From: Methanothrix harundinacea
Lineage (GTDB): Archaea > Halobacteriota > Methanosarcinia > Methanotrichales > Methanotrichaceae
Length of the DNA stretch: 9,348 nt
Direction: 5' to 3'
NCBI GenBank assembly: GCA_002502785.1
Contig: DAQG01000081.1
Location: forward strand, 1 to 9,348
Below, piece after piece: positions 1-6,451 of the stretch; position 1 is the stretch's first letter, and each line of letters starts with the position of its first letter. A program made the translations under genes and the position numbers. The notes below the pieces were generated by a model. That model saw nothing but the letters and a program-made list of their open reading frames with translations, was not told the origin of the DNA and searched no databases.

Positions 1-2
1 CA

Positions 3-533
3 CAGGAAATAGCGAAGAGCCTGAAAATTGGATGGCTCTTCGGCCACCTGCATAAAGACGTTTTCAGCGACGGCGAGCGGGAGCCCTCGGAAAAAGGTGT
101 GGTGCAGGCTCAAGAAAAAGAGGACGAAGAGGAGGAAAAGTCAAAGGAGGGTCCCGGCTCGTCCCGAATCGCCCTCGAAGTGCTTAGAACCGAGGGCTTT
201 CTCAGAAACCTGGCGCATCTGTTGAGGGGCCTTGCCGGCGTTATTCAAGTTAAATCCCTTTGGATCGATATTAAGCTCGGCCTCTCCGACCCGGCGGATA
301 CGGCAGAAGTCGTCGGCCTCCTCTGGGCGATCCTGATCCCCCTAGAAGCCCTCACACCTCTGAGGGCGAGGATCGTGCCCGACTTCTCCGAGGAGAAGCT
401 TGCAGCGTCGTTTGAGGGAAAGCTGAGGATCTGGCCCATCAAAATTATCCCTCCCATCGCCCTCTTCCTACTCACTCCGCCGACCTGGAGGGCGGGCTTG
501 AAGGTGATCGCAGTGAAGCGGGGGAAGAGGTGA
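3..533 (+). CDS. DUF2953 domain protein, 5' end cut by window edge
   Basis: The reading frame is open from the left edge (first full codon at 3) to a TGA at 531-533, so the N-terminus lies outside the window. The residues before the GTG at 99 (QEIAKSLKIGWLFGHLHKDV) look like genuine protein, so I reject that GTG as the start. After a highly charged, glutamate-rich linker (about codons 35-50) comes the pattern I associate with DUF2953: a GLSDPADTAEVVGLLWA stretch, then PDFSEEKLAASFEGKLRIWP and a hydrophobic C-terminal helix (KIIPPIALFLL). DUF2953 proteins have no established biochemical role. They are small, probably membrane-associated, and often lie beside YtfJ/GerW-type genes in bacteria and archaea; any such neighbour here would be off the left edge. 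The gene may be co-transcribed with the reductase 40 nt downstream. Confidence 0.72.
   Translation, partial: QEIAKSLKIGWLFGHLHKDVFSDGEREPSEKGVVQAQEKEDEEEEKSKEGPGSSRIALEVLRTEGFLRNLAHLLRGLAGVIQVKSLWIDIKLGLSDPADTAEVVGLLWAILIPLEALTPLRARIVPDFSEEKLAASFEGKLRIWPIKIIPPIALFLLTPPTWRAGLKVIAVKRGKR
8..22 (+). repeat. Left copy of a 15-bp inverted repeat shared by both window ends
   Basis: AATAGCGAAGAGCCT at 8-22 is the exact reverse complement of 9328-9342. With two single-base gaps the match covers nearly the first 22 and the last 20 or so bases of the window. Both copies lie inside open reading frames. Confidence 0.6.
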
Positions 534-573
534 AGTAGGTTGAGTTCAGAACGCCCCTCCGGAGAGCTCAAGG

Positions 574-1554
574 ATGAAGGCTTTAATCTACGGAGGCGGC
601 GCGGTCGGGCTCGGTGTTGCAAGCTGCCTGATCCAGTCCGGCGAAGATGTCGACATAGTGGCGAGAGTTGGTACGGTCTCGGCTTTGAGGGATGGAGGCC
701 TGGTGAGGACCGGGATCTTCGGCTCTTTGGAGTTCGGACCCGACGAGTTTGGGGCGTACGCCTCCGTAGACGACCTTCTCCGGGAGGGGTCGGGCAGCCG
801 CCGCGATTACGACTACGTCCTCGTCTGCACCAAGTCTCACGACTCCTCGAAGGTCGCATCTGAGCTGTCCGCCTGCCCCGAGATCCTCGGAGACGGGGGC
901 AAGATCGTCCTCTTCCAGAACGGCTGGGGGAACGCCGAGATCTTCGCAAGCCATTTTCCAAAAGACAGAATATACAGCGCTAGAGTGATAACCGGTTTTC
1001 AGAGGCCGAAAACGAACGTCGTCGATGTGACCGTCCACGCAGACTCGATCCACCTGGGAAGCCTATTCGGCTCGGACCTCGACCCCATGAGGCCCCTGGC
1101 GGAAGCGATCGCCAAAGGCGGGATACCTGCAGAGGTCGTCGAGGATGTAGAAAAGGACCTCTGGGCGAAGATGCTCTACAACTGCGCTTTAAACCCGCTG
1201 GGCGCCATCTTCCGCGTTCCCTACGGCGTCCTGGGCGAGTGGCCATATTCTCGAGAGATCATGGAAGCCATGATAAAGGAGATCTTCTCGGTGATGGAGG
1301 CTACAGGTCACAAGACCCATTGGTCCACCCCCGAGGAGTACACCGCCGTCTTTTACGAGAGGCTCCTCCCACCGACGGTGAGGCACGAGTCCTCTACCCT
1401 CCAGGACATCCGGGCGCGGAAGGCGACGGAGATTGAGGCCCTGAGCGGGGCGGTGGTCCGGCTCGGAGAAGAGGCTGGGGTTCCGACGCCCGTCAACTGG
1501 ACCCTCTACGAGATGGTGAAGTTCATGGAGGGGAGAAACCTCTCCGCCGATTGA
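574..1554 (+). CDS. panE: 2-dehydropantoate 2-reductase (ketopantoate reductase)
   Basis: This enzyme makes pantoate from 2-dehydropantoate using NADPH, a step toward coenzyme A in the cytoplasm. At 326 aa it is slightly longer than the usual 290-310. The N-terminal Rossmann domain opens with the dinucleotide motif GGGAVGLG (residues 7-14). K87 (VCTKSHD) and N116 (QNG) fit the cofactor and substrate positions of the family. The C-terminal helical domain has LWAKMLYNCALNPLGAI with catalytic-type K199 and conserved N203 and N207. It continues with HESSTLQDIRARKATEIEALSG, where S274 and E286 match the substrate-binding Ser and Glu. The ATG at 574 has GGAG at 561-564 upstream. Archaea convert pantoate onward by pantoate kinase and phosphopantothenate synthetase; neither is in this window. 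Related KPR-fold enzymes act on other 2-oxo acids, so the exact substrate is inferred. Confidence 0.88.
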   Translation: MKALIYGGGAVGLGVASCLIQSGEDVDIVARVGTVSALRDGGLVRTGIFGSLEFGPDEFGAYASVDDLLREGSGSRRDYDYVLVCTKSHDSSKVASELSACPEILGDGGKIVLFQNGWGNAEIFASHFPKDRIYSARVITGFQRPKTNVVDVTVHADSIHLGSLFGSDLDPMRPLAEAIAKGGIPAEVVEDVEKDLWAKMLYNCALNPLGAIFRVPYGVLGEWPYSREIMEAMIKEIFSVMEATGHKTHWSTPEEYTAVFYERLLPPTVRHESSTLQDIRARKATEIEALSGAVVRLGEEAGVPTPVNWTLYEMVKFMEGRNLSAD

Positions 1555-1568
1555 GCCTACAAGGCGGG

Positions 1569-1573
1569 AAAAA
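1569..1573 (-). terminator. Possible U-run terminator after polB
   Basis: The 43-nt spacer between the convergent reductase and polymerase genes contains, on the minus strand, a run of five T about 25 nt past the polB stop. Euryarchaeal termination commonly uses short U-tracts without a strong hairpin. On the plus strand only a 4-bp GCCT/AGGC stem follows the reductase. The evidence is weak. Confidence 0.3.
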
Positions 1574-1597
1574 TTTGTCAGATTCTCGCAAGTCAGG

Positions 1598-3457
1598 TTA
1601 CGCGAATATCAGCTTCCTCGCCCGCATCGTCGAGAGGTCGAGGTAGGGGACTATCGCCGGGGTGGGCTGGATGTTCATCTTCTTCTGGAAATCGGTCTGG
1701 CCCTGCCAGGTTCCGCTGTTGATCACCGTCACACCCTTGTAGCGGGTCATCCCGATGGTGTGGACGTGGCCGCAGTGAAGGACCGCGGGCGGCCTTCTTA
1801 TGACGAGGAGGTCCTCCACCTCCGGGGCTATCGAGACGCGGTTCCCGTAGATGGGAGATAGGTGCCTTCTCTTCAGCATCTCCACCATCGCCTTCTCTGG
1901 CTCGCCGTAAGAGAGGCCCGGTATCTTCAGGACAAGGTCGTCTATGGACCGGCCGTGGTAGACGAGCCAGTCGACGCCGCCGAGCCTGAAGGTGGCCGGG
2001 TTTCCTACGAAGGTGACGTTCTTTTTGAATAGATCCCTGAGCTGCTCGGGCAGCGCGGGCTGCGGCTCCGCCTGCCTGACCACATCGTGATTTCCCGGAG
2101 ATAGGACGATCTGAATCCTGTCTGGGATTTCGTTCAAAAGCTCCGCCGCCCGCTCGTACTGCACCCAGATGTCCTTTATGGAGAGGTCCTCCTCCTGGCC
2201 GGGGTATATCCCGATCCCGTCGACGAGATCTCCCGCAATGACGGCGTACTTCACCTTCGAAGCGATCCCCAGGGGGTCGTCCACCTCCCCGTTGATCCAT
2301 TCGATGAACCGGTCCCAGGCATCCTCCATGAAGTATGTGCTTCCAACGTGAATGTCCGATAGGAGTAGAGCCCCGCCCTCTCCGGTCGCGATGAGTGACC
2401 GGGCTTGAAGGTCAGGCCGGACGAGAGTTTTGCCGAAGAACCTCCCCTTCCCGTCGGTGGTCCCTGTAACCCCGATCACCTCGTCCAGGACCAGGGATAC
2501 GGTGTCCTCAAAGCCCGGGGAACCCTTCTGGAAGATCACCGTCACCATTCCCGTGGGGTCCTCCAGCTCCACCACCTTGTTCCCTTTGGCGCTGGTCCTC
2601 ACGTCCATCACCATCCCGATGATGGCGATCTCCCTTCCGGCGATGCCTTTTCTCAGGCTCTCGATCGGCCTTGCGTTCAGCCTTCCCGAGAGCATCTCCC
2701 TGATCCGCGAGTACCGGTCCCGAAAGTACCTGATGAAGTCCTGATACTCCCCAACGCAGGTGGACCTGCCGGTTATGTCGCTCAATCCCTCCAGACAGAC
2801 AGGAATCGCCGGGACGGATGGGGCATGATCCTGCTGGAGAGAAGAAACGACGTCGGGATGACCGACGGCTGGAAGCTCTGGACCTCGCGCCCTGAGCTTC
2901 TCCGCCCAAGGCGGAACTATCCGACCCTCAAGCCCCGGATCGTCCGCATGAACCGGACCCGAAGATCCTCCACCCTCCCCAGGACGGGTAATTTTCGGGC
3001 CTTCGCTCCTTTCATCGATCGAGAGATTCGGACGATCACCATCGATGACCTCGACCTCGAGATAGGTGGATGGATCAAAGGGGTGAGGCGCCTCGATGGA
3101 TTCGTATGAAGCCTCCTGAACCGATGAAGAAGATCCTTCGAATGATCCTGTTGCCAGAGACGGTGATGGAGGTCGACGGACGTTGGAGGACATCGGCGAA
3201 GCATGCGGATCAGAGGCTGACGGCTCCATCTGCGATGGTTTCTGAGGGGAAAATCCGCCGTCGCCCCCGACCAAATCTCTCCAGCAGGGGCAGCGCTCGA
3301 TCTCCGACGCCCCCACCACCAATGTGGAGCCTTCGAGACCTCGGATCACACCCTCCACCAGCTCGTCGCGGGGCCCTGGGTAGGAGGCGATCAGCTCCAG
3401 GGCCTCGGGATCTATCATGTATCCCTCCTCGGCGAACCGCTGAACGATCTCCTGCAT
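1598..3457 (-). CDS. polB: DNA polymerase D small subunit (DP1), with 3'-5' exonuclease-type phosphoesterase
   Basis: DP1 pairs with the large catalytic subunit DP2 to form the replicative polymerase D of Euryarchaeota and provides proofreading exonuclease activity. I start it at the ATG at 3457 (619 aa), because MQEIVQRFAEEGYMIDPEALEL is a typical DP1 beginning and a TATA-like box lies about 30 nt upstream. The frame is open to 3586, but that start would overlap the divergent signal peptidase. Domains are a short N-terminal helical domain (about 1-46), a long low-complexity Ser/Pro/Gly/acidic linker (about 47-230), an OB fold (about 272-312, GREIAIIGMVMDV...), and a calcineurin-like domain. 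The phosphoesterase motifs are complete: DIH (D368, H370), GDLVD (D410), GNHD (N456, H457), YHG (H501) and GHVH (H564, H566). An active nuclease is therefore expected. The DP2 gene is not in the window. Confidence 0.93.
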   Translation of the reverse strand: MQEIVQRFAEEGYMIDPEALELIASYPGPRDELVEGVIRGLEGSTLVVGASEIERCPCWRDLVGGDGGFSPQKPSQMEPSASDPHASPMSSNVRRPPSPSLATGSFEGSSSSVQEASYESIEAPHPFDPSTYLEVEVIDGDRPNLSIDERSEGPKITRPGEGGGSSGPVHADDPGLEGRIVPPWAEKLRARGPELPAVGHPDVVSSLQQDHAPSVPAIPVCLEGLSDITGRSTCVGEYQDFIRYFRDRYSRIREMLSGRLNARPIESLRKGIAGREIAIIGMVMDVRTSAKGNKVVELEDPTGMVTVIFQKGSPGFEDTVSLVLDEVIGVTGTTDGKGRFFGKTLVRPDLQARSLIATGEGGALLLSDIHVGSTYFMEDAWDRFIEWINGEVDDPLGIASKVKYAVIAGDLVDGIGIYPGQEEDLSIKDIWVQYERAAELLNEIPDRIQIVLSPGNHDVVRQAEPQPALPEQLRDLFKKNVTFVGNPATFRLGGVDWLVYHGRSIDDLVLKIPGLSYGEPEKAMVEMLKRRHLSPIYGNRVSIAPEVEDLLVIRRPPAVLHCGHVHTIGMTRYKGVTVINSGTWQGQTDFQKKMNIQPTPAIVPYLDLSTMRARKLIFA

Positions 3458-3483
3458 CAATAGGTCATTATGGCCAGCGCCCG

Positions 3484-3492
3484 TAGATAAAG
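3484..3492 (-). promoter_or_regulatory. TATA-like box for polB
   Basis: The minus strand reads CTTTATCTA, centred about 30 nt before the ATG at 3457. That spacing predicts a transcript starting within a few bases of the start codon, i.e. leaderless or nearly so, which agrees with the lack of a clear ribosome-binding site there. Inferred from pattern and spacing only. Confidence 0.45.
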
Positions 3493-3529
3493 GTGACAGA
3501 TGGGTCTCTGGGACGACCGCACCGAAAAC

Positions 3530-3540
3530 GGTTATATCGG
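3530..3540 (+). promoter_or_regulatory. TATA box for the signal peptidase gene
   Basis: GGTTATATCGG has its TATA core at 3532-3537, about 28 nt before the ATG at 3564. The expected start of transcription is close to that ATG, so the mRNA may be leaderless. This box and the polB box point in opposite directions within the same 106-nt spacer. Confidence 0.5.
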
Positions 3541-3563
3541 GAGGATGCAGATAAAGCAGCCCG

Positions 3564-4340
3564 ATGAAACTTATAGAGTGGCTCAAGGGAGAGGGGCAGA
3601 TTCAGGGCTTTCTGCGGGACCTGATATTCGTCGCCGTGGTGGTGGGCGTGATCTCGATATTGTCTCAGGTCACGCTGGGGGTGTGGACACCCATGGTGGC
3701 CGTGGAGTCGGGGAGCATGTACCCCAACATGAAAGTGGGGGACATAATCGTGATCCAGGGATCCTCCAGGACCGACATCGTCACCTGGGAGGAGGGGGAG
3801 GCTGATGATTACAGCACCTTCAACAACCCAGGAAACGTCATCCTCTACAGACCCTACGGGAAGGAGAAGCTGACCCTGACCGACCAGGCGGCTCACATAT
3901 TTCTCCGAAGGCCCTACCCGCCAGACAAGGCCACCCCTGTGATTCACCGGGCGATGCGATGGGTCGACGAGGGCGAGCCGATGTGGGAAGGAGGACCTGA
4001 GGCACCATTTGCAGGCTACATCACCAAGGGCGACAACAACTCCGAAATCGATCAGAACGCAGGCCAGCTTCTGGGGGTGGTCAAAGAGAGCTACTTCCGT
4101 GAACAGATGGCCAAAGGCATGATCGAAGAGGTGGGGAACGGAACTTATCTCGACCACGAGTTCGGGTACACATTCATCAAACGGGGCGACGAGACCTACG
4201 TCATCTTTGGCATAAACTATCTGATGCCTGTCCGCGAAGATTGGGTCATCGGCGTGGCCCGCTTCAGGGTGCCGATCATCGGATACGTGAGACTGCTTCC
4301 GAACATCATAGGAAACGAGATAAGAGACCTTTTGAGGTGA
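3564..4340 (+). CDS. Signal peptidase I, Sec11/S26B type
   Basis: This membrane serine protease removes signal peptides from Sec-exported proteins. One membrane segment lies near the N-terminus (about residues 19-39, DLIFVAVVVGVISILSQVTLG). The catalytic serine follows in VESGSMYPNMKVGDIIVI (S51). The next box, ATPVIHRAM, carries H128. Histidine in place of the bacterial lysine places it in the archaeal/ER (Sec11) branch. TKGDNNSEIDQ supplies the aspartates (D157, D163). The C-terminal RFRVPIIGYVRLLPN is the usual last conserved strand. At 258 aa it is longer than a minimal enzyme: residues of about 60-90 and 178-230 are insertions relative to the core boxes. No C-terminal membrane helix is visible. 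It is transcribed away from polB. Confidence 0.92.
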   Translation: MKLIEWLKGEGQIQGFLRDLIFVAVVVGVISILSQVTLGVWTPMVAVESGSMYPNMKVGDIIVIQGSSRTDIVTWEEGEADDYSTFNNPGNVILYRPYGKEKLTLTDQAAHIFLRRPYPPDKATPVIHRAMRWVDEGEPMWEGGPEAPFAGYITKGDNNSEIDQNAGQLLGVVKESYFREQMAKGMIEEVGNGTYLDHEFGYTFIKRGDETYVIFGINYLMPVREDWVIGVARFRVPIIGYVRLLPNIIGNEIRDLLR

Positions 4341-4349
4341 ATCGAACGA

Positions 4350-4379
4350 AGACTCACGAATCGAGAGTTCAGCGAGTCT
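4350..4379. repeat. Inverted repeat just after the signal peptidase stop
   Basis: AGACTC (4350-4355) and GAGTCT (4374-4379) form a perfect 6-bp inverted repeat with an 18-nt spacer, 10 nt past the stop of the plus-strand gene. The hexamer AATCGA also occurs three times nearby (4340, 4359, 4395). A terminator or RNA-stability role is possible, but there is no T-run after it. Confidence 0.3.
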
Positions 4380-4453
4380 CAAGTCACCTCATAAGAATCG
4401 AAGCCAACCCTCTCCGAACGGACCACTTCGAAGATTGCCGAACCGCCCGATCG

Positions 4454-4482
4454 CTGCGACCTTCCGGGCCACAAGGTCGCAG
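4454..4482. repeat. Perfect 10-bp hairpin in the convergent spacer
   Basis: CTGCGACCTT (4454-4463) and AAGGTCGCAG (4473-4482) are exact reverse complements around a 9-nt loop. The stem extends to 4452/4484 with one G-U pair. It lies in the 196-nt spacer between the convergent signal peptidase and fibrillarin genes and overlaps neither. It could stop or protect transcripts from either side, or belong to a small RNA. No poly-U tail follows on either strand. Confidence 0.55.
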
Positions 4483-4510
4483 TGGATCGATAAGGCGGAT
4501 CGAGCAGATC

Positions 4511-4536
4511 TCGGCCGGAGCCTGCCTTCGGGCCGA
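4511..4536 (-). terminator. Stem-loop directly after the fibrillarin stop
   Basis: TCGGCC (4511-4516) and GGCCGA (4531-4536) form a 6-bp GC-rich stem with a 14-nt loop. It begins at the base next to the fibrillarin stop codon on the minus strand. The position suggests a 3'-end element, but there is no U-run, so a classical terminator is unproven. Confidence 0.35.
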
Positions 4537-5241
4537 CTACGGAGCTTTGGCCCGTTTCCTCGCCACTACGGCCCAATGGTCCTGATGATAGGGGCGAAGG
4601 TTGGAGACGGAAAGCAGATCGAACCCCTCAAGCCGCTCGATCTCCGCCCTGCAGACCTCTTTTGGATCCGCCGTCACGTCAACGCTCCTCGCCTTGATCA
4701 TCAAAACGAGGGATCCACCGGGCTTCAGGTAACGGGCGGCGTTTCTGCTTGCGATCTCCGCCTGGTTTCTCTGGGCCACGTCCTGATAGACCAGGTCCAC
4801 GGGCTCCAGGAAGGATGCGTATTTCTCGGGCCGGGAGGCGTCTTCAAGAAGAGGTACTATGTTATCCCGCGCCTGGCAGAGGCTGAGAAGGTCGCGCATC
4901 GACCTCGGCGAGAACTCAACGGCGTAGACGAGGCCGCCGGGCACGAGGTCGCTCACGTGACTCACCGTCGTCCCCGTGGCGGCGCCGAGGTAGAGTACCT
5001 TAGCGTCAGGCTGGAGGTTCAGCTCGTTCACAAGATCGCCGAAGCCTCCTGCAAGCCGGCTCTTGACGAGGAGGGCGGCGAGCTTGCTTCGGTGAGGGTC
5101 CCATATCCGAAGTCCCTCGACGACCCTCTCACCGTAAACGGGAACTGGGACCTTGGGGCGCGTCGCTATCCTCATCTCGCCGAAAATATCGAGGACGTAA
5201 ATTCCGGAAAGAGTCTCCACGATATGCAAACTCAGGGCCAC
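4537..5241 (-). CDS. flpA: Fibrillarin-like rRNA/tRNA 2'-O-methyltransferase
   Basis: FlpA is the catalytic subunit of the box C/D RNP, which uses guide RNAs with L7Ae and Nop5 to 2'-O-methylate rRNA and, in archaea, tRNA. At 234 aa it has the normal archaeal length without the eukaryotic GAR domain. The N-terminal part has RIATRPKVPVPVYGERVV. The SAM-dependent methyltransferase domain shows VLYLGAATGTTVSHVSD (motif I, 83-98), E109 (AVEFS), D134 (EDASRP) and YQDVAQ with D154. It then has MIKARSVD with K183 and YHQDHW with H222; these fit the Lys/Asp/Lys/His active-site set. The start is ambiguous: GTG at 5241, or TTG at 5229 behind GAGGTG (5239-5244). It lies 48 nt after nikR on the same strand and may be cotranscribed with it. 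No nop5 gene adjoins it. Confidence 0.93.
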   Translation of the reverse strand: MALSLHIVETLSGIYVLDIFGEMRIATRPKVPVPVYGERVVEGLRIWDPHRSKLAALLVKSRLAGGFGDLVNELNLQPDAKVLYLGAATGTTVSHVSDLVPGGLVYAVEFSPRSMRDLLSLCQARDNIVPLLEDASRPEKYASFLEPVDLVYQDVAQRNQAEIASRNAARYLKPGGSLVLMIKARSVDVTADPKEVCRAEIERLEGFDLLSVSNLRPYHQDHWAVVARKRAKAP

Positions 5242-5244
5242 CTC
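5239..5244 (-). promoter_or_regulatory. GAGGTG ribosome-binding site that questions the flpA start
   Basis: The minus strand carries GAGGTG at 5244-5239. Its last three bases are the GTG of the longest frame. Read as a Shine-Dalgarno sequence, it would serve the in-frame TTG at 5229 with 9 nt of spacing, shortening FlpA by four residues. The conserved protein begins after this point, so both starts are possible. Confidence 0.4.
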
Positions 5245-5289
5245 ACTTGCGATCGTTTGATCGGCTCGCCATCCTAATTTAAGGGGGCT

Positions 5290-5712
5290 TCAGAGCTCCT
5301 GTCCCAGAGAGGTGGTGGTCAATTTTACGTGTTTTACCCCTTTGAGGGCCATCATCTTCTCTGCCGCCTTTCTCACATCCTGCCCCTCGCCCCTGAGGGT
5401 GACGATCTCAAGGCAGTTTTCGTGGTCCAGATGGACGTGAAGAGTCGACTGGATTATGTCCACGAACTCGTGCTGGATGTTGGTGAGGGAGTCCACAAGG
5501 CCTCGCTGGTGATGGGAGTAGACCATGGTGATCACTCCGACCCGCTCGCCCTTGACGTCGCCCATCCACTCGTAGTGGACGATGTAGTTTCTGATCGCGT
5601 CCCTGATACCCTCAGACCGAGAGGAGTAGCCCCTCTGCTCAATGATGCCGTCAAACCTGGTCAAGAGCGATTCCGGAAGAGACACCCCAATTCTCATTAG
5701 TTCCTGTTCCAT
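5290..5712 (-). CDS. nikR: NikR-family nickel-responsive transcription regulator
   Basis: This is a tetrameric ribbon-helix-helix repressor that binds DNA when loaded with Ni(II) and controls nickel uptake. Nickel matters to methanogens for coenzyme F430, hydrogenases and CO dehydrogenase. I start at the ATG at 5712 (140 aa), behind GAGGTG at 5719-5724; a GTG at 5721 would add three residues. The N-terminal RHH domain is RIGVSLPESLLTRFDGIIEQ, then the helices with YSSRSEGIRDAIRNYI. The C-terminal ACT-like metal domain holds the full ligand set: QH, then TLHVH six residues before C (H81, H92, H94 and C100 in this numbering). These match E. coli H76, H87, H89 and C95 in spacing. No transporter gene is next to it. 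Its likely targets are elsewhere, and it may also regulate itself. Confidence 0.92.
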   Translation of the reverse strand: MEQELMRIGVSLPESLLTRFDGIIEQRGYSSRSEGIRDAIRNYIVHYEWMGDVKGERVGVITMVYSHHQRGLVDSLTNIQHEFVDIIQSTLHVHLDHENCLEIVTLRGEGQDVRKAAEKMMALKGVKHVKLTTTSLGQEL

Positions 5713-5718
5713 AAAGCG

Positions 5719-5724
5719 CACCTC
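5719..5724 (-). promoter_or_regulatory. Ribosome-binding site of nikR
   Basis: GAGGTG on the minus strand sits 6 nt before the ATG at 5712. This selects that ATG over the GTG at 5721 (which overlaps the site) and over the inner ATG at 5697. Confidence 0.6.
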
Positions 5725-5740
5725 AGACAGACATTTGAGT

Positions 5741-5757
5741 CTTATATAGTAATAAAT
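5741..5757 (-). promoter_or_regulatory. TATA region of nikR
   Basis: The minus strand reads ATTTATTACTATATAAG, an AT-rich block with two overlapping TATA-like cores. The upstream core predicts a start near 5727, which leaves a short leader containing the GAGGTG site. The downstream core would start within that site. I see no convincing long palindrome of the bacterial NikR-operator kind around it. Confidence 0.5.
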
Positions 5758-5823
5758 CTATTGGCTATGGTTCTGAATAAATAGGACAAAGTCCGAGATC
5801 TGGAGAAAAGCCAAAAAGACGTG

Positions 5824-5836
5824 GGCATAAAAGCTT
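5824..5836 (+). promoter_or_regulatory. TATA box for the gene at 5867
   Basis: GGCATAAAAGCTT places a TATA-like ATAAAA about 36-40 nt before the ATG at 5867, predicting a short leader of roughly 10 nt. The 154-nt divergent spacer from nikR (5713-5866) otherwise holds only the nikR promoter region. Confidence 0.45.
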
Positions 5837-5866
5837 TAGATCAAGTCCGAAAAAGAGCCCTCCAAC

Positions 5867-6430
5867 ATGCCAGATATAGCGATCATCGGCGAGAAGACCT
5901 TCCTCTTCGAAAAGCTCCTCGATGAAGCCGGACGGGAGTACGCGTTCGTCAAGCCCGAGGTCCTGGTAAGCCCTTTTCTTCCCCGGTTCAGGATGGTGGT
6001 GATACCGACGGGCTTTGCCAACCCCCAGTACTCCAAAACCCTTCCGGCCCTCAAGGCATCGAAGTCAAAGATCGCGGATTTTTTGAAGAAGGGAGGGGTG
6101 ATCACAATCTTCGGCCCCCTCGTCCCCGAGCACGAGTACGAATGGCTCCCCCTCCCCCTCAAATACGTTGGCGAGTACGAAAATACTGAACTCGTCCCGG
6201 CCATAGACCACCGCTGCACCTCACTCGTCGGCACAAAGGCCGCCGACTGCGACGGCTACCTCATCCCCGGGGAGGGGCTTGAGACCGCCCTAAGAGACGC
6301 CAAGGGTAGATCAGTCCTTGTCATGGGAAAGTTCGGCCGGGGGAAGATCGTCGCCACCACCATCCACGAGTTCCCGTCGGCGGAGTACCTATGCTGGGCC
6401 GCCGACGAGGGCGAACCCGTCAAGATCTGA
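5867..6430 (+). CDS. Uncharacterised alpha/beta protein, possibly amidotransferase-like fold
   Basis: I do not recognise this 187 aa protein by name. It starts with a beta strand and turn (MPDIAIIGEKTFLFEKLL). It alternates strands and helices: MVVIPTGFAN (43-52), ADFLKKGGVITIFGPLVPE (70-88), then a late SVLVMGKFGRGKIVATTIHEFPS (149-171). This order resembles class I glutamine amidotransferase-like or trehalose-utilisation-like folds, where a final strand reads 'G.GKVV.T..H'. No nucleophilic elbow cysteine is evident, so an amidotransferase reaction is not supported. No signal peptide or membrane helix is seen, so it is probably cytoplasmic. It has its own promoter, diverges from nikR and is followed 21 nt later by a small gene. 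A sensor or ligand-binding role is possible but not shown. Confidence 0.7.
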   Translation: MPDIAIIGEKTFLFEKLLDEAGREYAFVKPEVLVSPFLPRFRMVVIPTGFANPQYSKTLPALKASKSKIADFLKKGGVITIFGPLVPEHEYEWLPLPLKYVGEYENTELVPAIDHRCTSLVGTKAADCDGYLIPGEGLETALRDAKGRSVLVMGKFGRGKIVATTIHEFPSAEYLCWAADEGEPVKI

Positions 6431-6451
6431 AGAGAGACAGGAGAAGATGAG

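Noticed and set aside
99..101. GTG as the start of the DUF2953 protein
   Set aside because: The frame continues to the window edge with protein-like sequence. The GTG precedes only the charged linker.
245..961. Long minus-strand frame opposite the DUF2953 and panE genes
   Set aside because: It is arginine- and serine-rich low-complexity translation, runs across two supported genes, and has no domain-like pattern.
2405..3109. 234-codon plus-strand frame inside polB
   Set aside because: It is antisense to the well-supported DP1 gene, and its composition is typical of a shadow in GC-rich DNA.
3458..3586. 43-residue N-terminal extension of DP1
   Set aside because: It would overlap the divergent signal peptidase and cover both promoters. 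The conserved DP1 start is at 3457.
3468..4382. 304-codon minus-strand frame opposite the signal peptidase
   Set aside because: The plus strand has the complete S26B motif set. The antisense translation is rich in His, Asp and Val without any recognisable motif.
5250..5263. CGATC-GTTT-GATCG mini-hairpin between nikR and flpA
   Set aside because: A 5-bp stem with a 4-nt loop is common by chance, and it has no U-run or other support.
4435..5277. 280-codon plus-strand frame opposite flpA
   Set aside because: Fibrillarin on the minus strand has all its motifs, and the antisense frame runs through the spacer hairpins with no family resemblance.
5758..5784. CTATT ... AATAG as a possible NikR operator
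   Set aside because: The arms are only 5 bp long in AT-rich DNA and do not match a known operator pattern.
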